Under the pieces are notes generated by a model that had not been told where the DNA came from, did no database searches, and saw only the letters and a list, made by a program, of their open reading frames with translations. 64,000 bases of DNA, from the NCBI GenBank assembly GCA_016184115.1, contig JACPDH010000001.1, forward strand, positions 1-64,000, given 5' to 3'. Made by a program: the position numbers and the translations under genes. Origin of the DNA: Acidobacteriota bacterium. Lineage in GTDB: Bacteria > Acidobacteriota > Thermoanaerobaculia > Gp7-AA8. Positions within the stretch are counted from its first letter, which is position 1. Each line of letters starts with the position of its first letter. Shown piece after piece: positions 36,703 through 46,860 of the stretch.

Positions 36703-38856
36703 CTACTTCATCGCCGAGGCGCGCTTTCGCCACGCTGCCGCGCCTCGTTCGTTGCCTAACGTCGCGAGTGTCTCGGCGGCTACCGTGCATGCCTGTCTAT
36801 TGGGGTTCGCGGCGAACATCTGCTCGAGCACCCGGTCGACGCGCTCCGGCTTTCCGTCCACGAGATAGAGGACGGCCAGGCTCGAATATGCCGACAAGTT
36901 GCTCGGGTACCCTGCGATCTCCGCGAGAAATGCAGTTTCTGCTTCGCTGTTCCTGCCGACGGTCGCAAGAATGTCACCCCTCGCGTAATCGAGCAGTTCC
37001 ACTCTCACTCCCTGGCGCCTCGCTTCGTCTCGCGTGGAGTCGAGAAGGCGAAGCGCCTCATCGGTTTTGCCTGCCTTTGCGTACGCCTGCGCAAGAATGA
37101 CCGACGATCGTGCCTTCATCGTTGGGTCAGACATCGCCTCGGTTGCCTCGCGCTCCGCCACCGCGAAGTCGCCGCGCGCGAGTGCCACGCGGGCGAGCAG
37201 CGAGTGAGCGCCCGCGGAGTTGCTCTCGAGCGCCAGCTTTGCGTGCTCTTCCGCCTCGTCGAACCGGTTCATCCGAAGCAGCAGCCCGCCGAGAGATAGC
37301 GCCACCTCGTACATGACGACGTCGGAGCTCTTGAGAGCCTGTTTGTACGCGTCAACCGCCTCGGCGTTTCGCCCCATCTTCTCGTAGTTCGTGGCCAGCA
37401 GGCTCCACGCGTCTGCGAACCTCGGATTCTTCGCGACCACCGCCTCGTAGATCTCCAGCGCCTCTCCGACGCGCCCCTCGGTCGTCAGACGTGTCGCGTG
37501 CTTGATCTGCTCGAACTCCCCGATGTGCTCCTTCGGATCAGGCAGGTCGTCGCCGGTTCCCTGCGTGCTGCCTATGTAGCCTAACGCGGCGAGCTTCTGG
37601 GCTTCCTCCGGGCTGATGTTGACCGGCGCGATGATCTCCTTCCCGTATGCCTCGAGCTCTCTCTTCATCGCGGCGTATACGCGCCGTTCGTCGGCCAGGA
37701 CGTTCGTCTTCTGTTTCGGGTCGGCGACGAGATCGTAGAGCTCCGGAGTCGGCGCTTCGATGTATTGGTATCTGGCATCGGTCAGCGCCCGGAGCTCGCT
37801 CCACCCGAGATGTAGCCTCGGGTAGAGGGTCTCGCTGTAGACGCTCGTTGGGCGCTCGCCTACGGACGTGTCGAGCAACGAATGCCCCGCGAACGGCGTC
37901 GCCGGCCGGACCCCAGTCACACTCGCGATGGTCGGCGCCACGTCGATCAGCTGGACCAGCTCCTTCACCCTCTCGCCACCACGCATCGCCCCGGGAAGGC
38001 GAACGATGAGAGGCACGTGAACCGCCTCCCGATAGAGGAACACGCCGTGCTCGTCTTCGCCGTGGTCGCCGAGCCCCTCTCCGTGGTCAGAGAGCAGGAT
38101 GATCACAGCGCGATCGTAGATCCCCTTCTCCTTGAGAAACGCGACGAAGCGACCGACCAGCTCGTCGGACACCGCGATCTCTCCGTCGTACGGGTTCGAG
38201 GCATACGCGCTTCGAAACGGTTCCGTCGGCGCGTAAGGAGAGTGAGGCTCGAACACGTGGAGCATGAAGAAGAACGGACGCCCTTCGCGCTCGCCGATCC
38301 AGCGCTTCGCCACCTCGAGCGTCGCGCTGCCTGGACGCTGAAGCTGTCCGAGAGCGACCCCCGATTCGCTTCCAATCGCGTCCTCGTAAAAGTCGAATGC
38401 GCCGGAGAGGCCCGTGACGCCGCGGAGTACATACGCCGAGACTGCCGCGCCGCTCTCATACCCCGCCGTCTTGAGCGCCGCCGTAATCGCGGGATTCTTG
38501 ATCGCATCGTAGCGATAGCCGATGTTGTTGCGCACCCCGTTCGCGGGCGGGAGCTGTCCCGTGAGGATCGCGACATGCGCCGGCAACGTGAGAGGGACAT
38601 GCGAATAGGCGTTCTCGAAGAGGATTGATTCCGCCGCCAGCGCGTCGATATTAGGCGTCTTCACGGCGCCATAGCCGTAGGCCGGGAGGTGGTCGGCGCG
38701 GAGCGTGTCGATCGAGATCAGGATGATGGGAGCGCCTTCGAAGCGACCGGGGTCCGCGCTCCTCTCTCCCGCGCAGCCCGTCGCGGCGAGCCACACTGCT
38801 CCGAAGAGCGCGGCGAGGAGTCTGCGTCGCCGGTTCGCTGGTCCGGTCGTCATCAT
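36703..38856 (-). CDS. Sulfatase-fold/TPR lipoprotein 1 (Thr nucleophile)
   Basis: 717 residues from the ATG at 38856, which overlaps the upstream stop by ATGA. Lipobox LAATGC (Cys28). Alkaline-phosphatase-superfamily domain, about 40-430: metal ligands in ILISIDTLRADHLPAYGY and LLSDHGEGLGDHGE, and the nucleophile site VPLTLPAHVAILTG with Thr90 where sulfatases have Cys in CxPSR. The block SETLYPRLHLGWSEL...IEAPTPELYDL is shared by all four paralogues. After KLAALGYIGS come about six TPR-like repeats (about 455-700). Probably a phospho- or sulfo-ester hydrolase or transferase on the periplasmic side; substrate unknown. Translationally coupled to paralogue 2. Confidence 0.85.
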   Translation of the reverse strand: MMTTGPANRRRRLLAALFGAVWLAATGCAGERSADPGRFEGAPIILISIDTLRADHLPAYGYGAVKTPNIDALAAESILFENAYSHVPLTLPAHVAILTGQLPPANGVRNNIGYRYDAIKNPAITAALKTAGYESGAAVSAYVLRGVTGLSGAFDFYEDAIGSESGVALGQLQRPGSATLEVAKRWIGEREGRPFFFMLHVFEPHSPYAPTEPFRSAYASNPYDGEIAVSDELVGRFVAFLKEKGIYDRAVIILLSDHGEGLGDHGEDEHGVFLYREAVHVPLIVRLPGAMRGGERVKELVQLIDVAPTIASVTGVRPATPFAGHSLLDTSVGERPTSVYSETLYPRLHLGWSELRALTDARYQYIEAPTPELYDLVADPKQKTNVLADERRVYAAMKRELEAYGKEIIAPVNISPEEAQKLAALGYIGSTQGTGDDLPDPKEHIGEFEQIKHATRLTTEGRVGEALEIYEAVVAKNPRFADAWSLLATNYEKMGRNAEAVDAYKQALKSSDVVMYEVALSLGGLLLRMNRFDEAEEHAKLALESNSAGAHSLLARVALARGDFAVAEREATEAMSDPTMKARSSVILAQAYAKAGKTDEALRLLDSTRDEARRQGVRVELLDYARGDILATVGRNSEAETAFLAEIAGYPSNLSAYSSLAVLYLVDGKPERVDRVLEQMFAANPNRQACTVAAETLATLGNERGAAAWRKRASAMK

Positions 38857-41024
38857 CCGGTCGTTCTCGCCCGCACCGCCCACGATTTCGCGGAACCGGG
38901 CCTCCGGAGGTCGCGAAACGTGTCGGCCGCGAGCGCGTAACTCGAGCGCGATGGGTTTGCCTTTACCATGGCTTCGAACGTCTTGTTGGCATCGTCCTCG
39001 CGTCCTTCGAGCGTCAGGAGCACCGCTAGCCTAACGTACGCTTCGCGGTTCTGAGGAAAGTACCTGATCTCCTCCTCGAACGACTGTTTCGCATCCACGA
39101 GTTGACCCATCCGCGCATGTAGATCGCCGCGCGCGAAGTTGTAGGTCGCGAGCGGTTGTTGACCGAGCGCCGACGTTTCGGCCTTTACGCTATCGAGCAG
39201 CGACGCCGCCTCCGGAAACCTTCGTTGAAACGTGCGCACCTGGGCCATCAGGATCAAGCCGTCACGCTTGCGCGACGGATCTTCGATCACCTTCCGCGCC
39301 GCACGTTCGGTGGCGACGAGGTCGCGCTTCGCGAGGTAGGCCCGCGCGATCGTCAGGCGCGCAGCGCCTGGATGCACCTCGACCGCAAGCTCCGCATGCT
39401 TCACACAGTCGTCCCACCGGTTGAGCCTGAGGTAGACGTCGGCCATTGAAAGCGCTGTACCCGGCGCGAGCATCGGAGCGGCTTCGATCGTCTTCTTGTA
39501 TGCGTCGAGCGCCTCCTCGAAGCGCCCCTGCATCTCGAGCGTCTTTCCTAGCTGCGTCCAGCCGTCGGCGAATGCGGGGTTGCGAACGAGCACTTCACGA
39601 AGCAGCTTCGCCGACTCGGCGAGCTGTCCCCTCTGCGCGAGAGCCGCCGCCTTCGTGACGCCATTCATGTCGTGGATGCCGTCCTTGGGGTCGGGAAGAT
39701 CGGACGCGTTCGCCGCGCTGCTGACTGATCCGAGATAGCCGAGTGCGGCAAGCTTCGCCGCTTCTTCCGGATCGACGTTCGTCGAAACCTCGAGCCGACG
39801 GTCGTGCCCCTCCATTTCCTTCCTCATCGCGGCAAAGACGCGGCGCTGATCGGCAAGAACATTCGCCTTCTCGCTCGGGTCTGCGGCGAGATCGTACAGC
39901 TCCGGCTTCGGCGCTTCGATGAAGTGGTGCGTCGCGTCGATGAGCGATGCGAGGTCGCTCCATCCGAGGTGGATGCGCGGGTACATCGTCTCGCTGAAGA
40001 TCCGGCGGTCGGGCGTTTCGCCCTTCGCGATCTTCACGAGTGAGGTTCCCTTCACATTTGCCGGAACGTCGAAGCCGACGACCTCGGCGATCGTCGGCAG
40101 GATGTCGAGCAGTTGAACGGGGGTCTTCACTCGCGTTCCGGAGAGCTCGGCATCGGGCAGTTTGACGAGGAGGGGGACATGAATCGCTTCACGATAGAGA
40201 AAGATGCCGTGCTGCTCCTCGCCGTGGTCACCTAGCCCTTCGCCGTGGTCGGACATCAGGATGATCGTCGCATCATCGTAGACACCATTTCTCTTGAGCG
40301 ATTCGATGAGCTTGCCGACATCGGCGTCGCTCACCGCGATCTCGCCGTCGTAAGGGCGGTCGGCATACTGCGTCTTGAAGGGTTCGCGCGGCTCGTACGG
40401 CGCGTGCGGCTCGAAGACGTGCACGAAGAGGAAGAGCGGGTTGTCCTTCTTCTCCTCGACCCATCGGGCGGCGACCTCAACCGTCTCGTAACCCTGGCGT
40501 TGGAGGACACCGACCGAGCCCCCGCTGACCGTTCCAATCCGATCGTCGTAGCTGTCGAATGCTTCGGCGAGGCCCGTCGCTCCACGAAGAACGTACGCGG
40601 ACACCGCGGCAGCAGTCGAGTAGCCTTTCGCCTTGAGCAGCGTCGGGATGCTTGGGTGCTTCGCACTGTCGAATCGGTAGCCGAGGTTGTTCCGGACCGC
40701 AGTTTCGGCTGGAAGCGTGCCCGTAAGCATCGAGACATGCGAAGGGAACGTCAGCGGTACATGCGAGTAGGCGTTGTCGAATACGATCGCGTCTTTTGCG
40801 AGCGCATCAATGTTAGGCGTCGACACCTTGTCGTAACCGAATACCGGGAGATGGTCGGCACGAAGCGTGTCGATCGAGATGACAATCACGGGCAACGCGG
40901 GACGCCGGGCGAGAGGTGACTCCTTGCCGCAGGCGGCGAAGAAGAACGCAATCGCAACTGCGAGAGGAGCAGCCGCGCGCAGTGTTGCGCGGGGCGGGGA
41001 AAGGAACGATCGAGAGGGACTCAT
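38853..41024 (-). CDS. Sulfatase-fold/TPR lipoprotein 2 (Thr nucleophile)
   Basis: 723 residues from the ATG at 41024; a GTG at 41066 in frame would reach back towards the receptor terminator. Lipobox FFFAAC (Cys32). Same plan as its neighbour: VISIDTLRADHLPVFGY, VPLTFPSHVSMLTG (Thr92), MSDHGEGLGDHGE, SETMYPRIHLGWSDL, IEAPKPELYDL, KLAALGYLGS, then TPR repeats (VLVRNPAFADGWTQLGKTLE and others). It follows TonB-dependent receptor 1 on the same strand after 103 bp, with a terminator between, and precedes paralogue 1. Confidence 0.85.
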   Translation of the reverse strand: MSPSRSFLSPPRATLRAAAPLAVAIAFFFAACGKESPLARRPALPVIVISIDTLRADHLPVFGYDKVSTPNIDALAKDAIVFDNAYSHVPLTFPSHVSMLTGTLPAETAVRNNLGYRFDSAKHPSIPTLLKAKGYSTAAAVSAYVLRGATGLAEAFDSYDDRIGTVSGGSVGVLQRQGYETVEVAARWVEEKKDNPLFLFVHVFEPHAPYEPREPFKTQYADRPYDGEIAVSDADVGKLIESLKRNGVYDDATIILMSDHGEGLGDHGEEQHGIFLYREAIHVPLLVKLPDAELSGTRVKTPVQLLDILPTIAEVVGFDVPANVKGTSLVKIAKGETPDRRIFSETMYPRIHLGWSDLASLIDATHHFIEAPKPELYDLAADPSEKANVLADQRRVFAAMRKEMEGHDRRLEVSTNVDPEEAAKLAALGYLGSVSSAANASDLPDPKDGIHDMNGVTKAAALAQRGQLAESAKLLREVLVRNPAFADGWTQLGKTLEMQGRFEEALDAYKKTIEAAPMLAPGTALSMADVYLRLNRWDDCVKHAELAVEVHPGAARLTIARAYLAKRDLVATERAARKVIEDPSRKRDGLILMAQVRTFQRRFPEAASLLDSVKAETSALGQQPLATYNFARGDLHARMGQLVDAKQSFEEEIRYFPQNREAYVRLAVLLTLEGREDDANKTFEAMVKANPSRSSYALAADTFRDLRRPGSAKSWAVRARTTG

Positions 41025-41076
41025 CGGTCTCTGGACAACACGGAGCGCGCGCGCACGAATTCTCACGCAAAGCGAA

Positions 41077-41100
41077 AGGCCCCGGCCGAAGCCGGGGCCT
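41077..41100 (-). terminator. Terminator after TonB-dependent receptor 1
   Basis: AGGCCCCGGC and GCCGGGGCCT form a perfect 10-bp stem around CGAA. On the minus strand TTTCGCTTTG follows. It lies 28 nt past the receptor stop and before the hydrolase 2 start, so the hydrolase pair may need its own promoter or read-through. Confidence 0.85.
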
Positions 41101-41127
41101 CTCGTTACAGCAGTGCTTCGACTGGTA

Positions 41128-44124
41128 TTAGAAACGAATACCGGCCGAGAAGCGATACGTCAGCGGCAGCTGGTACGAGGCCGCTCCGGTCGCCTGACCG
41201 AAGTTCGTGGCCTTGCGCCATACCTGTCCGTTCGCACGGCACGTAGCCGTAGCCGTGCCCGCCGGGCACTCCTGCGGGGTGTCGGTGAACGGGTTGAAGG
41301 TCACGCCCGAGATGACGGCGATCGACGAGCTTCCGCCAACCTGCGCCTGCTCGTTGAAGGCGTTGATCAGCTCGCCCTGAACGAAGATATTGACCTTCTT
41401 GATCGGGAGCTCCCAGTTGAGCGCCAGATCGGTTGCGGTCGCGTCTTCGAAACGGAACTCGCCACGGTCGCTGAAATAGTAGAACGCGCTCGTCGGCGGA
41501 GTCGCATAGCCGGGGTTCGTCACGTAGTTGCTGACGTTGACGTTGCCGGCCGCCGAGTAGGGCGCGCCCGAGTCGAAGCGCTCGAGAAGGCTGAAGTTCA
41601 GGTTACCGAACATGCCGAGAGGCTGGTCGTACGAGACCCAGATGCGCGCCTTGTGCTCCTGGTCATTCGGCAGGAAGCCGACCGGGTTGTTGCGCGCATA
41701 CGCCTTGTACTCACGATAGAGATTGACCGCCGAGGAGCCGGGTCCGCCGCCGGTGGTCTCACCGACTTCGTTACCCCTCTGCTCGGACCAGGTGTAGTTG
41801 CCGCCGATGTTGAAGCGGTCCGTCAGGCGGTAATTCGCCTGGACCGAGAGGCCCTGGTAGGTCTTCTCAACGTCATTGTTGTTCGTGGTGGTGCGAACGT
41901 CGAGCAGCGAGCCGGCGACCACAACCTGATCGTTCGGGCTCGTCTCGACGCTGTAGAAGTCCTGCCAGTCCTTGTCGATGTAGTCGAAGCGAACGAAGCC
42001 CTTCGATCCGATCTGCGTGCCGAATCCGATTGTGAATTCGTCGACGTTCGGTGACTTGAGGCTTCCGTCAAATCGGGTGTTGGCACCCGGCACGACCGCA
42101 AAGACGAGGAATGGGTTGTCGGGCGACAGGCCGCCATTCTCATAGAACCAACGGAACATCTCGGTGATGACGTCGAACGAGCCCATGCCCGTTCCACGGC
42201 CGCCGATCTGATCGCCCGTGTAGTAGTAGCCGAAGTAGCTCGGGTTACCGCCGCCTGCCGCGCCACCGATCGTCTCCTGGATGCGCGAGACGTAGCGGCT
42301 GTAGCTGGCGTTGACACGGAACCGGCCGTCGCCGTTGATGTCATAGATGACGCTGAGGCGCGGGCTGGTGTTCGAGTCGTCCGAGATCGGCTTGCCAGCG
42401 CTGTCCTGACCGTCATTGGCGTCGTAGCGGAAGCCGATGTTGAAGCTCCACTTCGAGCCGAGATCCCACTTGTCGTTGATGAAGAACGACTCGGTCACGA
42501 AATCAGACCCCTTCGAGAGCAGTCCGATCGGAACGTAGCGGAGCACGTCGCCGTAGTTGAGAATCGGACGGAACGTGCCGTCGTCCTCATACTCCGGCGG
42601 CGTCGAGTAGACGTAGATGTCGAAGTTCGAGCCCGACTGGTAGTTGTTCGCAAAACGCGACTCGGCGAAGTTCTCGTAACCGGCCACGATGTTGTGCGTG
42701 CCGGCGCCTGCGGTCGCAAGGTAGTACGTTCCCTTGAGGAGGTAGTACTCGTTCTCGCGCGACTCGGGGTCGCACACGCCGCAGAAGATCGGGGCGCCCC
42801 AGGCGCCGCCGGCCACGGTGTAGTCATAGGCCCAGGTGCCGAGCGCCAGATCACGGATCTGGCTCTCGAAGTTCGCGCTGCCAGGGACGACGTTGAACGG
42901 ATCGGTCGTCGAGCGATAGTTACCACCGCTGTTCTCGAAGACGAGGTCGCGGGTCGAGTAACCAGCCTCGATGAGAAAGTTGCTCGTGAGGATGCCGTTG
43001 TACTGCGCGGTGATCATCTCGCGCGGCAGCTGCCGCCCGTCGATGTCCATCGTGTTGATGTCCCAGCAACCGAACGCGCAGTGCGGCGTCTGGTCGACCT
43101 CGTAGCTCAGATACGAACCGACGAGGCTGTGCTTCGGAGTGACCTGGCCGGTCAGCTTGACCTCATAGCGCTCGTCCGTCTGGATCGTGGCCGGACGGGG
43201 CTGCGCGCCGAGGGGATTCGCACCGCCGTTGATGAAGAATCCGGGGAAGGTCTGCTCGGCGTCGCGGCCCGCGCCGAAGAACCAGAGGCGGTCGCGAATG
43301 ATGCGGCCACCGAGGGTCGCTTCGTAGACTTCGTCGGTCACGCTGTCCTGCTGCGGCTCGCCGAAGTCGGTCGTCTTGTCCCACGACGGGTTGGTGAAGC
43401 TGTCGCGGAAGCTGCCGGAGAACTCGTTGCCGCCCGACTTGGTGATCGCCGAGACAACGCCTCCGGTGAAGCGGCCGTACTCGGCCGACACCGAACCGGT
43501 GATGATCGACGTTTCCTGGATGGCGTCCTCGATGTAGAGGTTATCCGTCTGTCCACGAACGTTCTCATTCGTCACCGCACCGTTGACGAGGTACAGCGTG
43601 TCGTACGCGTACGCGCCAGACACTACGATGGCGGTCGCGCTGCCGGTGACGCCCGGAGCGAGCTGAACCGTGTTCTGCACGGTACGGCCGATCGGGAGGT
43701 CCTCAATCATCTCTGCTTCGTAGTTGGACTGAACTTCGGTCGTCTCGAGGACGGCCGGGGCCGCAGCCGTAACCGTGATTACATCGGCAACCGCGGAGAG
43801 CTGCATGAGCGCGTTCACGCGCTCGGTCTTGGCAAGGCCGACCTTGATCGTCTTGGTGACGGTGCCCATGCCTTCCATTTCGAACTTCACGGTGTAATCC
43901 CCAGGGGGAAGTGCCGGGAAGTTGTAATCGCCGTTGACGTTCGAAACGCCGACGCGCGTACCGATGAGTGACGGCGAACTGATGGTGATCGTGACACCCG
44001 GGAGCGGTGCGCCCTCGTGCGTGACGGTTCCATTCAGCGAGCCGGTCGTGCCCTGGCCGAACGCCGAACCGGCGACCAGCAGGAGCACAGCGACCAGAAA
44101 CACAAAACGCTGCGTAACCTTCAT
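41128..44124 (-). CDS. Oar-like TonB-dependent receptor 1
   Basis: 998 residues. Signal peptide (MKVTQRFVFLVAVLLLVAGS, cut before QGTTGS), then a carboxypeptidase-regulatory-like beta-sandwich (about 25-105: GSLNGTVTHEGAPLPGVTIT, GDYNFPALPPGDYTVKFEME), a plug (EDLPIGRTVQNTVQLAPGVTG; DNLYIEDAIQETSIITGSVS; GRFTGGVVSAITKSGGNEFSG) and a long beta-barrel ending YRFSAGIRF. This is the Oar/SusC-related group typical of Acidobacteriota and Myxococcota. GGAGGG lies before the ATG. The close paralogue at 46912-49854 has the same architecture. Ligand unknown; flanked by hydrolase/TPR lipoproteins on both sides. Confidence 0.92.
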   Translation of the reverse strand: MKVTQRFVFLVAVLLLVAGSAFGQGTTGSLNGTVTHEGAPLPGVTITISSPSLIGTRVGVSNVNGDYNFPALPPGDYTVKFEMEGMGTVTKTIKVGLAKTERVNALMQLSAVADVITVTAAAPAVLETTEVQSNYEAEMIEDLPIGRTVQNTVQLAPGVTGSATAIVVSGAYAYDTLYLVNGAVTNENVRGQTDNLYIEDAIQETSIITGSVSAEYGRFTGGVVSAITKSGGNEFSGSFRDSFTNPSWDKTTDFGEPQQDSVTDEVYEATLGGRIIRDRLWFFGAGRDAEQTFPGFFINGGANPLGAQPRPATIQTDERYEVKLTGQVTPKHSLVGSYLSYEVDQTPHCAFGCWDINTMDIDGRQLPREMITAQYNGILTSNFLIEAGYSTRDLVFENSGGNYRSTTDPFNVVPGSANFESQIRDLALGTWAYDYTVAGGAWGAPIFCGVCDPESRENEYYLLKGTYYLATAGAGTHNIVAGYENFAESRFANNYQSGSNFDIYVYSTPPEYEDDGTFRPILNYGDVLRYVPIGLLSKGSDFVTESFFINDKWDLGSKWSFNIGFRYDANDGQDSAGKPISDDSNTSPRLSVIYDINGDGRFRVNASYSRYVSRIQETIGGAAGGGNPSYFGYYYTGDQIGGRGTGMGSFDVITEMFRWFYENGGLSPDNPFLVFAVVPGANTRFDGSLKSPNVDEFTIGFGTQIGSKGFVRFDYIDKDWQDFYSVETSPNDQVVVAGSLLDVRTTTNNNDVEKTYQGLSVQANYRLTDRFNIGGNYTWSEQRGNEVGETTGGGPGSSAVNLYREYKAYARNNPVGFLPNDQEHKARIWVSYDQPLGMFGNLNFSLLERFDSGAPYSAAGNVNVSNYVTNPGYATPPTSAFYYFSDRGEFRFEDATATDLALNWELPIKKVNIFVQGELINAFNEQAQVGGSSSIAVISGVTFNPFTDTPQECPAGTATATCRANGQVWRKATNFGQATGAASYQLPLTYRFSAGIRF

Positions 44125-44539
44125 CTAACCCTCCGTAAATATTTGAACAACGCCCACGGAAAAAATGCCAGACTCCTGCGTCCTATGCAGGAATCGGTCA
44201 CAAATTGCCCAAACCGGCAACGCATTAGAACCAAAAGACCTTAGAAAATCAACCCGCAAAGATCCCACCCCCTCGAATCCAGCCCGTTGAACCGGGAGGG
44301 TCGGTTTTCCGAATTGACCCGCCCCACGCGTCCATGGGTGAAGGAGCGACCCCCTTGTGGTGGAGCCGTCCCGCCTTCGTGGCACATGGGAGTGTGCTGC
44401 TTGTAGCGCCGGCACTCCGTGACGGCGTGCCGCCGAAGGCGGCGTGCTGCGGCCGGGAGGTGCGGCGTGAGCGCAGCGCCGAGGCACTTGGGAATGTGCC
44501 GCCACGAGTCGGAGTGAACCAAGGCTCAGACCTCGCGCC
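44125..44539. other. 415-bp intergenic region: receptor 1 leader and palindrome cluster
   Basis: No gene seen. Near the receptor, TCCTGC...GCAGGA (44174-44192) forms a leader hairpin. Between 44375 and 44508 several overlapping stems occur: GGCACTCCG/CGGCGTGCC (44411-44431, one mismatch), GCCGCC-GAA-GGCGGC (44429-44443), and an outer imperfect pair CTTCGTGGCACAT (44375-44387) with ATGTGCCGCCACGAG (44494-44508). The cluster probably ends hydrolase 3 transcripts. Confidence 0.6.
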
Positions 44540-46678
44540 TCACGGGAGCCGGGCCGCACGCGCGCGCCACCGCCGCTCACCCGCCGGGTTGTCGGTCACG
44601 CGGCATGTGTCGGCGGCAAAGAGCGCCGCACGTTTCGTCGGGCTCGCCGACACCATGCGCTCGAGTGCGCGCTCCGCATCGGACATTCGACCCTGCGTCA
44701 GATGAAGGATCGAAAGGCGCGCGTACGCGTCGAGCGTCTTCGGATGCGCACTGATCTCGCTCTCGAACGCCTCTTCCGCCTCTCGGAAACGCTGCAGTCT
44801 CGCCAGCGCGTCGCCACGAATCAGGTCGATGTCCTCGACTGCGCCAAGGCTTGCCGTATCGCGCTTCGTCGCATCGAGCAGCGCCATCGCTTCCGCGAGC
44901 CTTCCCGTCGCGACCTCCACGCGCGCGAGTTGCACGGCGGCGTCGGCACGACGAATCGAATCCCCCATCGCCGCCTTCGCCTCACGCTCGGCACCCGCGG
45001 CATCTCCTCGGGCGAGCGCAACACTGCTTAACAGGAGGTGTGCAGATCCGGGAGAACGGCCGAGCGCGAGACGCGCATGGTCAGCCGCGGCGTCGAGGCG
45101 TCCCGACCTGAAGAGGAACCATCCGTACGTCATCGCGAATCCGGGCGCGAGCGATGGCGAGGTCGCGATCGACCGGCGATACGCCTCATCCGCTTCGCGG
45201 TCAATCCCCGCGCGCTCGCACGCGATGGCAAGCCTGAACCACGCGTCGGCAAAATCTGGACTGTCATCGAGCACCGCGCGGTAGAGCTTGATCGCGCCGC
45301 GGTAGTCGTCGTGCTTCTCGAGTTGCGCGGCACGCTTCATCGTCTCGAGATCTTCGAACCGGTCCTTCGGATCGGGCAGCGGACCTTCGGCTTCGGAACG
45401 AACCGAACCGATGTAGCCGAGCGCGGCGAGCTTGGCTGCGTCTTCAGGTGCGACGTTCGATGGCGAGTCGAACTTCGGCTCGTATTCCAGCATCTCCTTC
45501 TTGAGCGCGGCGTACTCACGTCGTCGCTCGCTGATCATGTTCGCCCGCTCGGATGGGTCCGATACGAGGTCGTAGAGCTCGGGCCGCGGCGCTTCGATGT
45601 AGTGATGGCGATCGTCAATCAGCGAACGCAGCTCGCTCCAGCCGAAGTGAATCCGCGGGAGGTAGGTCTCGCTGTAGATCGGTCGCGCATCGGCGTTAGG
45701 CTCCGCCAAAAGCGACTTCCCGCGAAGCCCCGCGGGAGCGTCGACCTTCGCGAGCGCTGCGAGCGTCGGCACGACATCGATGAGCTGGACGTTTCGATCA
45801 ACGGCCGTCCCCGCGAGTCTTGATCCTGGGAGCTTGAGCATGAGCGGCACGTGAATCGCTTCCCGATAGAGGAATAGACCGTGTTCCTGCTCACCATGAT
45901 CGCCGAGCCCTTCGCCGTGGTCCGAGAGCACCACGATGATTGCGCGATCGTAAATGCCCGCTGACTTGAGGGACTCGAAGAACTCTCCCACGAGGCTGTC
46001 CGCCGTCGCGATCTCGGCGTCGTACGCGCTCGCGTATCGGGACTTGAATGGCTCCGCGGGCTCATACGGCGCGTGAGGCTCGAAGAGATGAACGAAGAAG
46101 AAGAAGGGCTTCGCTTCGCGCGCGGAGATCCATCGCGCCGCCGAATCGAGCGTCGCCTTCCCGGGACGCGACAGCTCCCCGATGCTGACGTTCGAGCGAG
46201 CGAGAAGCGCGTCATCGTAGAAGTCGAACGCACGGGCGAGTCCCGTGTTGCCCCGCAGCACGTATGCAGACACCGCGGCGCCGGTCTCGTATCCCGCCTT
46301 CTTCAGCAGACCAGGCAGAGTGGCGTGCTTCGCGCCGTCGAACTCATAGCCCAGGTTGTTCCTGACTCCGTGCTCCTGAGGAAGGAGGCCCGTCAGGATC
46401 GAGATGTGCGAGGGAAGTGTCATCGGGCAGGGCGAGTACGCGGCTCGAAAGAGCACTGCATCCCGACGGAACGAATCGAGCGCAGGTGTCTCGACATCCT
46501 GGTATCCGTACGCGGGGAGGTGGTCGGCGCGGAGCGTGTCGATCGAGACGACGATCACCGGAGCGCCGGCGTACGAGCCTTCAGCCGGCGGGCCCTCGCG
46601 CTCCCTCGAACACGATAGAGTGAGAACGAGCGCCGCGAAGCCTAACGCGACGCGAAACCGGGACGCGCACGTTGCCAT
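44540..46678 (-). CDS. Sulfatase-fold/TPR lipoprotein 3 (Thr nucleophile)
   Basis: 712 residues from the ATG at 46678; an ATG at 46714 would add 12 residues and cannot be excluded. Lipobox TLSC (Cys23). VSIDTLRADHLPAYGY, CPMTLPSHISILTG (Thr87; a Cys lies three residues before it), LSDHGEGLGDHGE, SETYLPRIHFGWSEL, IEAPRPELYDL, KLAALGYIGS and a C-terminal set of TPR-like repeats. It lies downstream of TonB-dependent receptor 2 on the same strand, mirroring the receptor 1-hydrolase 2 arrangement. Confidence 0.85.
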   Translation of the reverse strand: MATCASRFRVALGFAALVLTLSCSREREGPPAEGSYAGAPVIVVSIDTLRADHLPAYGYQDVETPALDSFRRDAVLFRAAYSPCPMTLPSHISILTGLLPQEHGVRNNLGYEFDGAKHATLPGLLKKAGYETGAAVSAYVLRGNTGLARAFDFYDDALLARSNVSIGELSRPGKATLDSAARWISAREAKPFFFFVHLFEPHAPYEPAEPFKSRYASAYDAEIATADSLVGEFFESLKSAGIYDRAIIVVLSDHGEGLGDHGEQEHGLFLYREAIHVPLMLKLPGSRLAGTAVDRNVQLIDVVPTLAALAKVDAPAGLRGKSLLAEPNADARPIYSETYLPRIHFGWSELRSLIDDRHHYIEAPRPELYDLVSDPSERANMISERRREYAALKKEMLEYEPKFDSPSNVAPEDAAKLAALGYIGSVRSEAEGPLPDPKDRFEDLETMKRAAQLEKHDDYRGAIKLYRAVLDDSPDFADAWFRLAIACERAGIDREADEAYRRSIATSPSLAPGFAMTYGWFLFRSGRLDAAADHARLALGRSPGSAHLLLSSVALARGDAAGAEREAKAAMGDSIRRADAAVQLARVEVATGRLAEAMALLDATKRDTASLGAVEDIDLIRGDALARLQRFREAEEAFESEISAHPKTLDAYARLSILHLTQGRMSDAERALERMVSASPTKRAALFAADTCRVTDNPAGERRWRARAARLP

Positions 46679-46860
46679 CCCAGTCGGACGAAAGCTGCTG
46701 GAAGTCGTTTGCATTCGGATGAGCCTTGCCGATTCCGGCCGGCGTATCGCGTCGCGGCTCGGCGATCACCCTGCGCGATCGCGACGAACCAGAATCGCAC
46801 ATCCGGCCCGCGTCGCAACACGCTTTTGCGATCGTCAAGTGTTCCGCACCGAAGAGAAAA

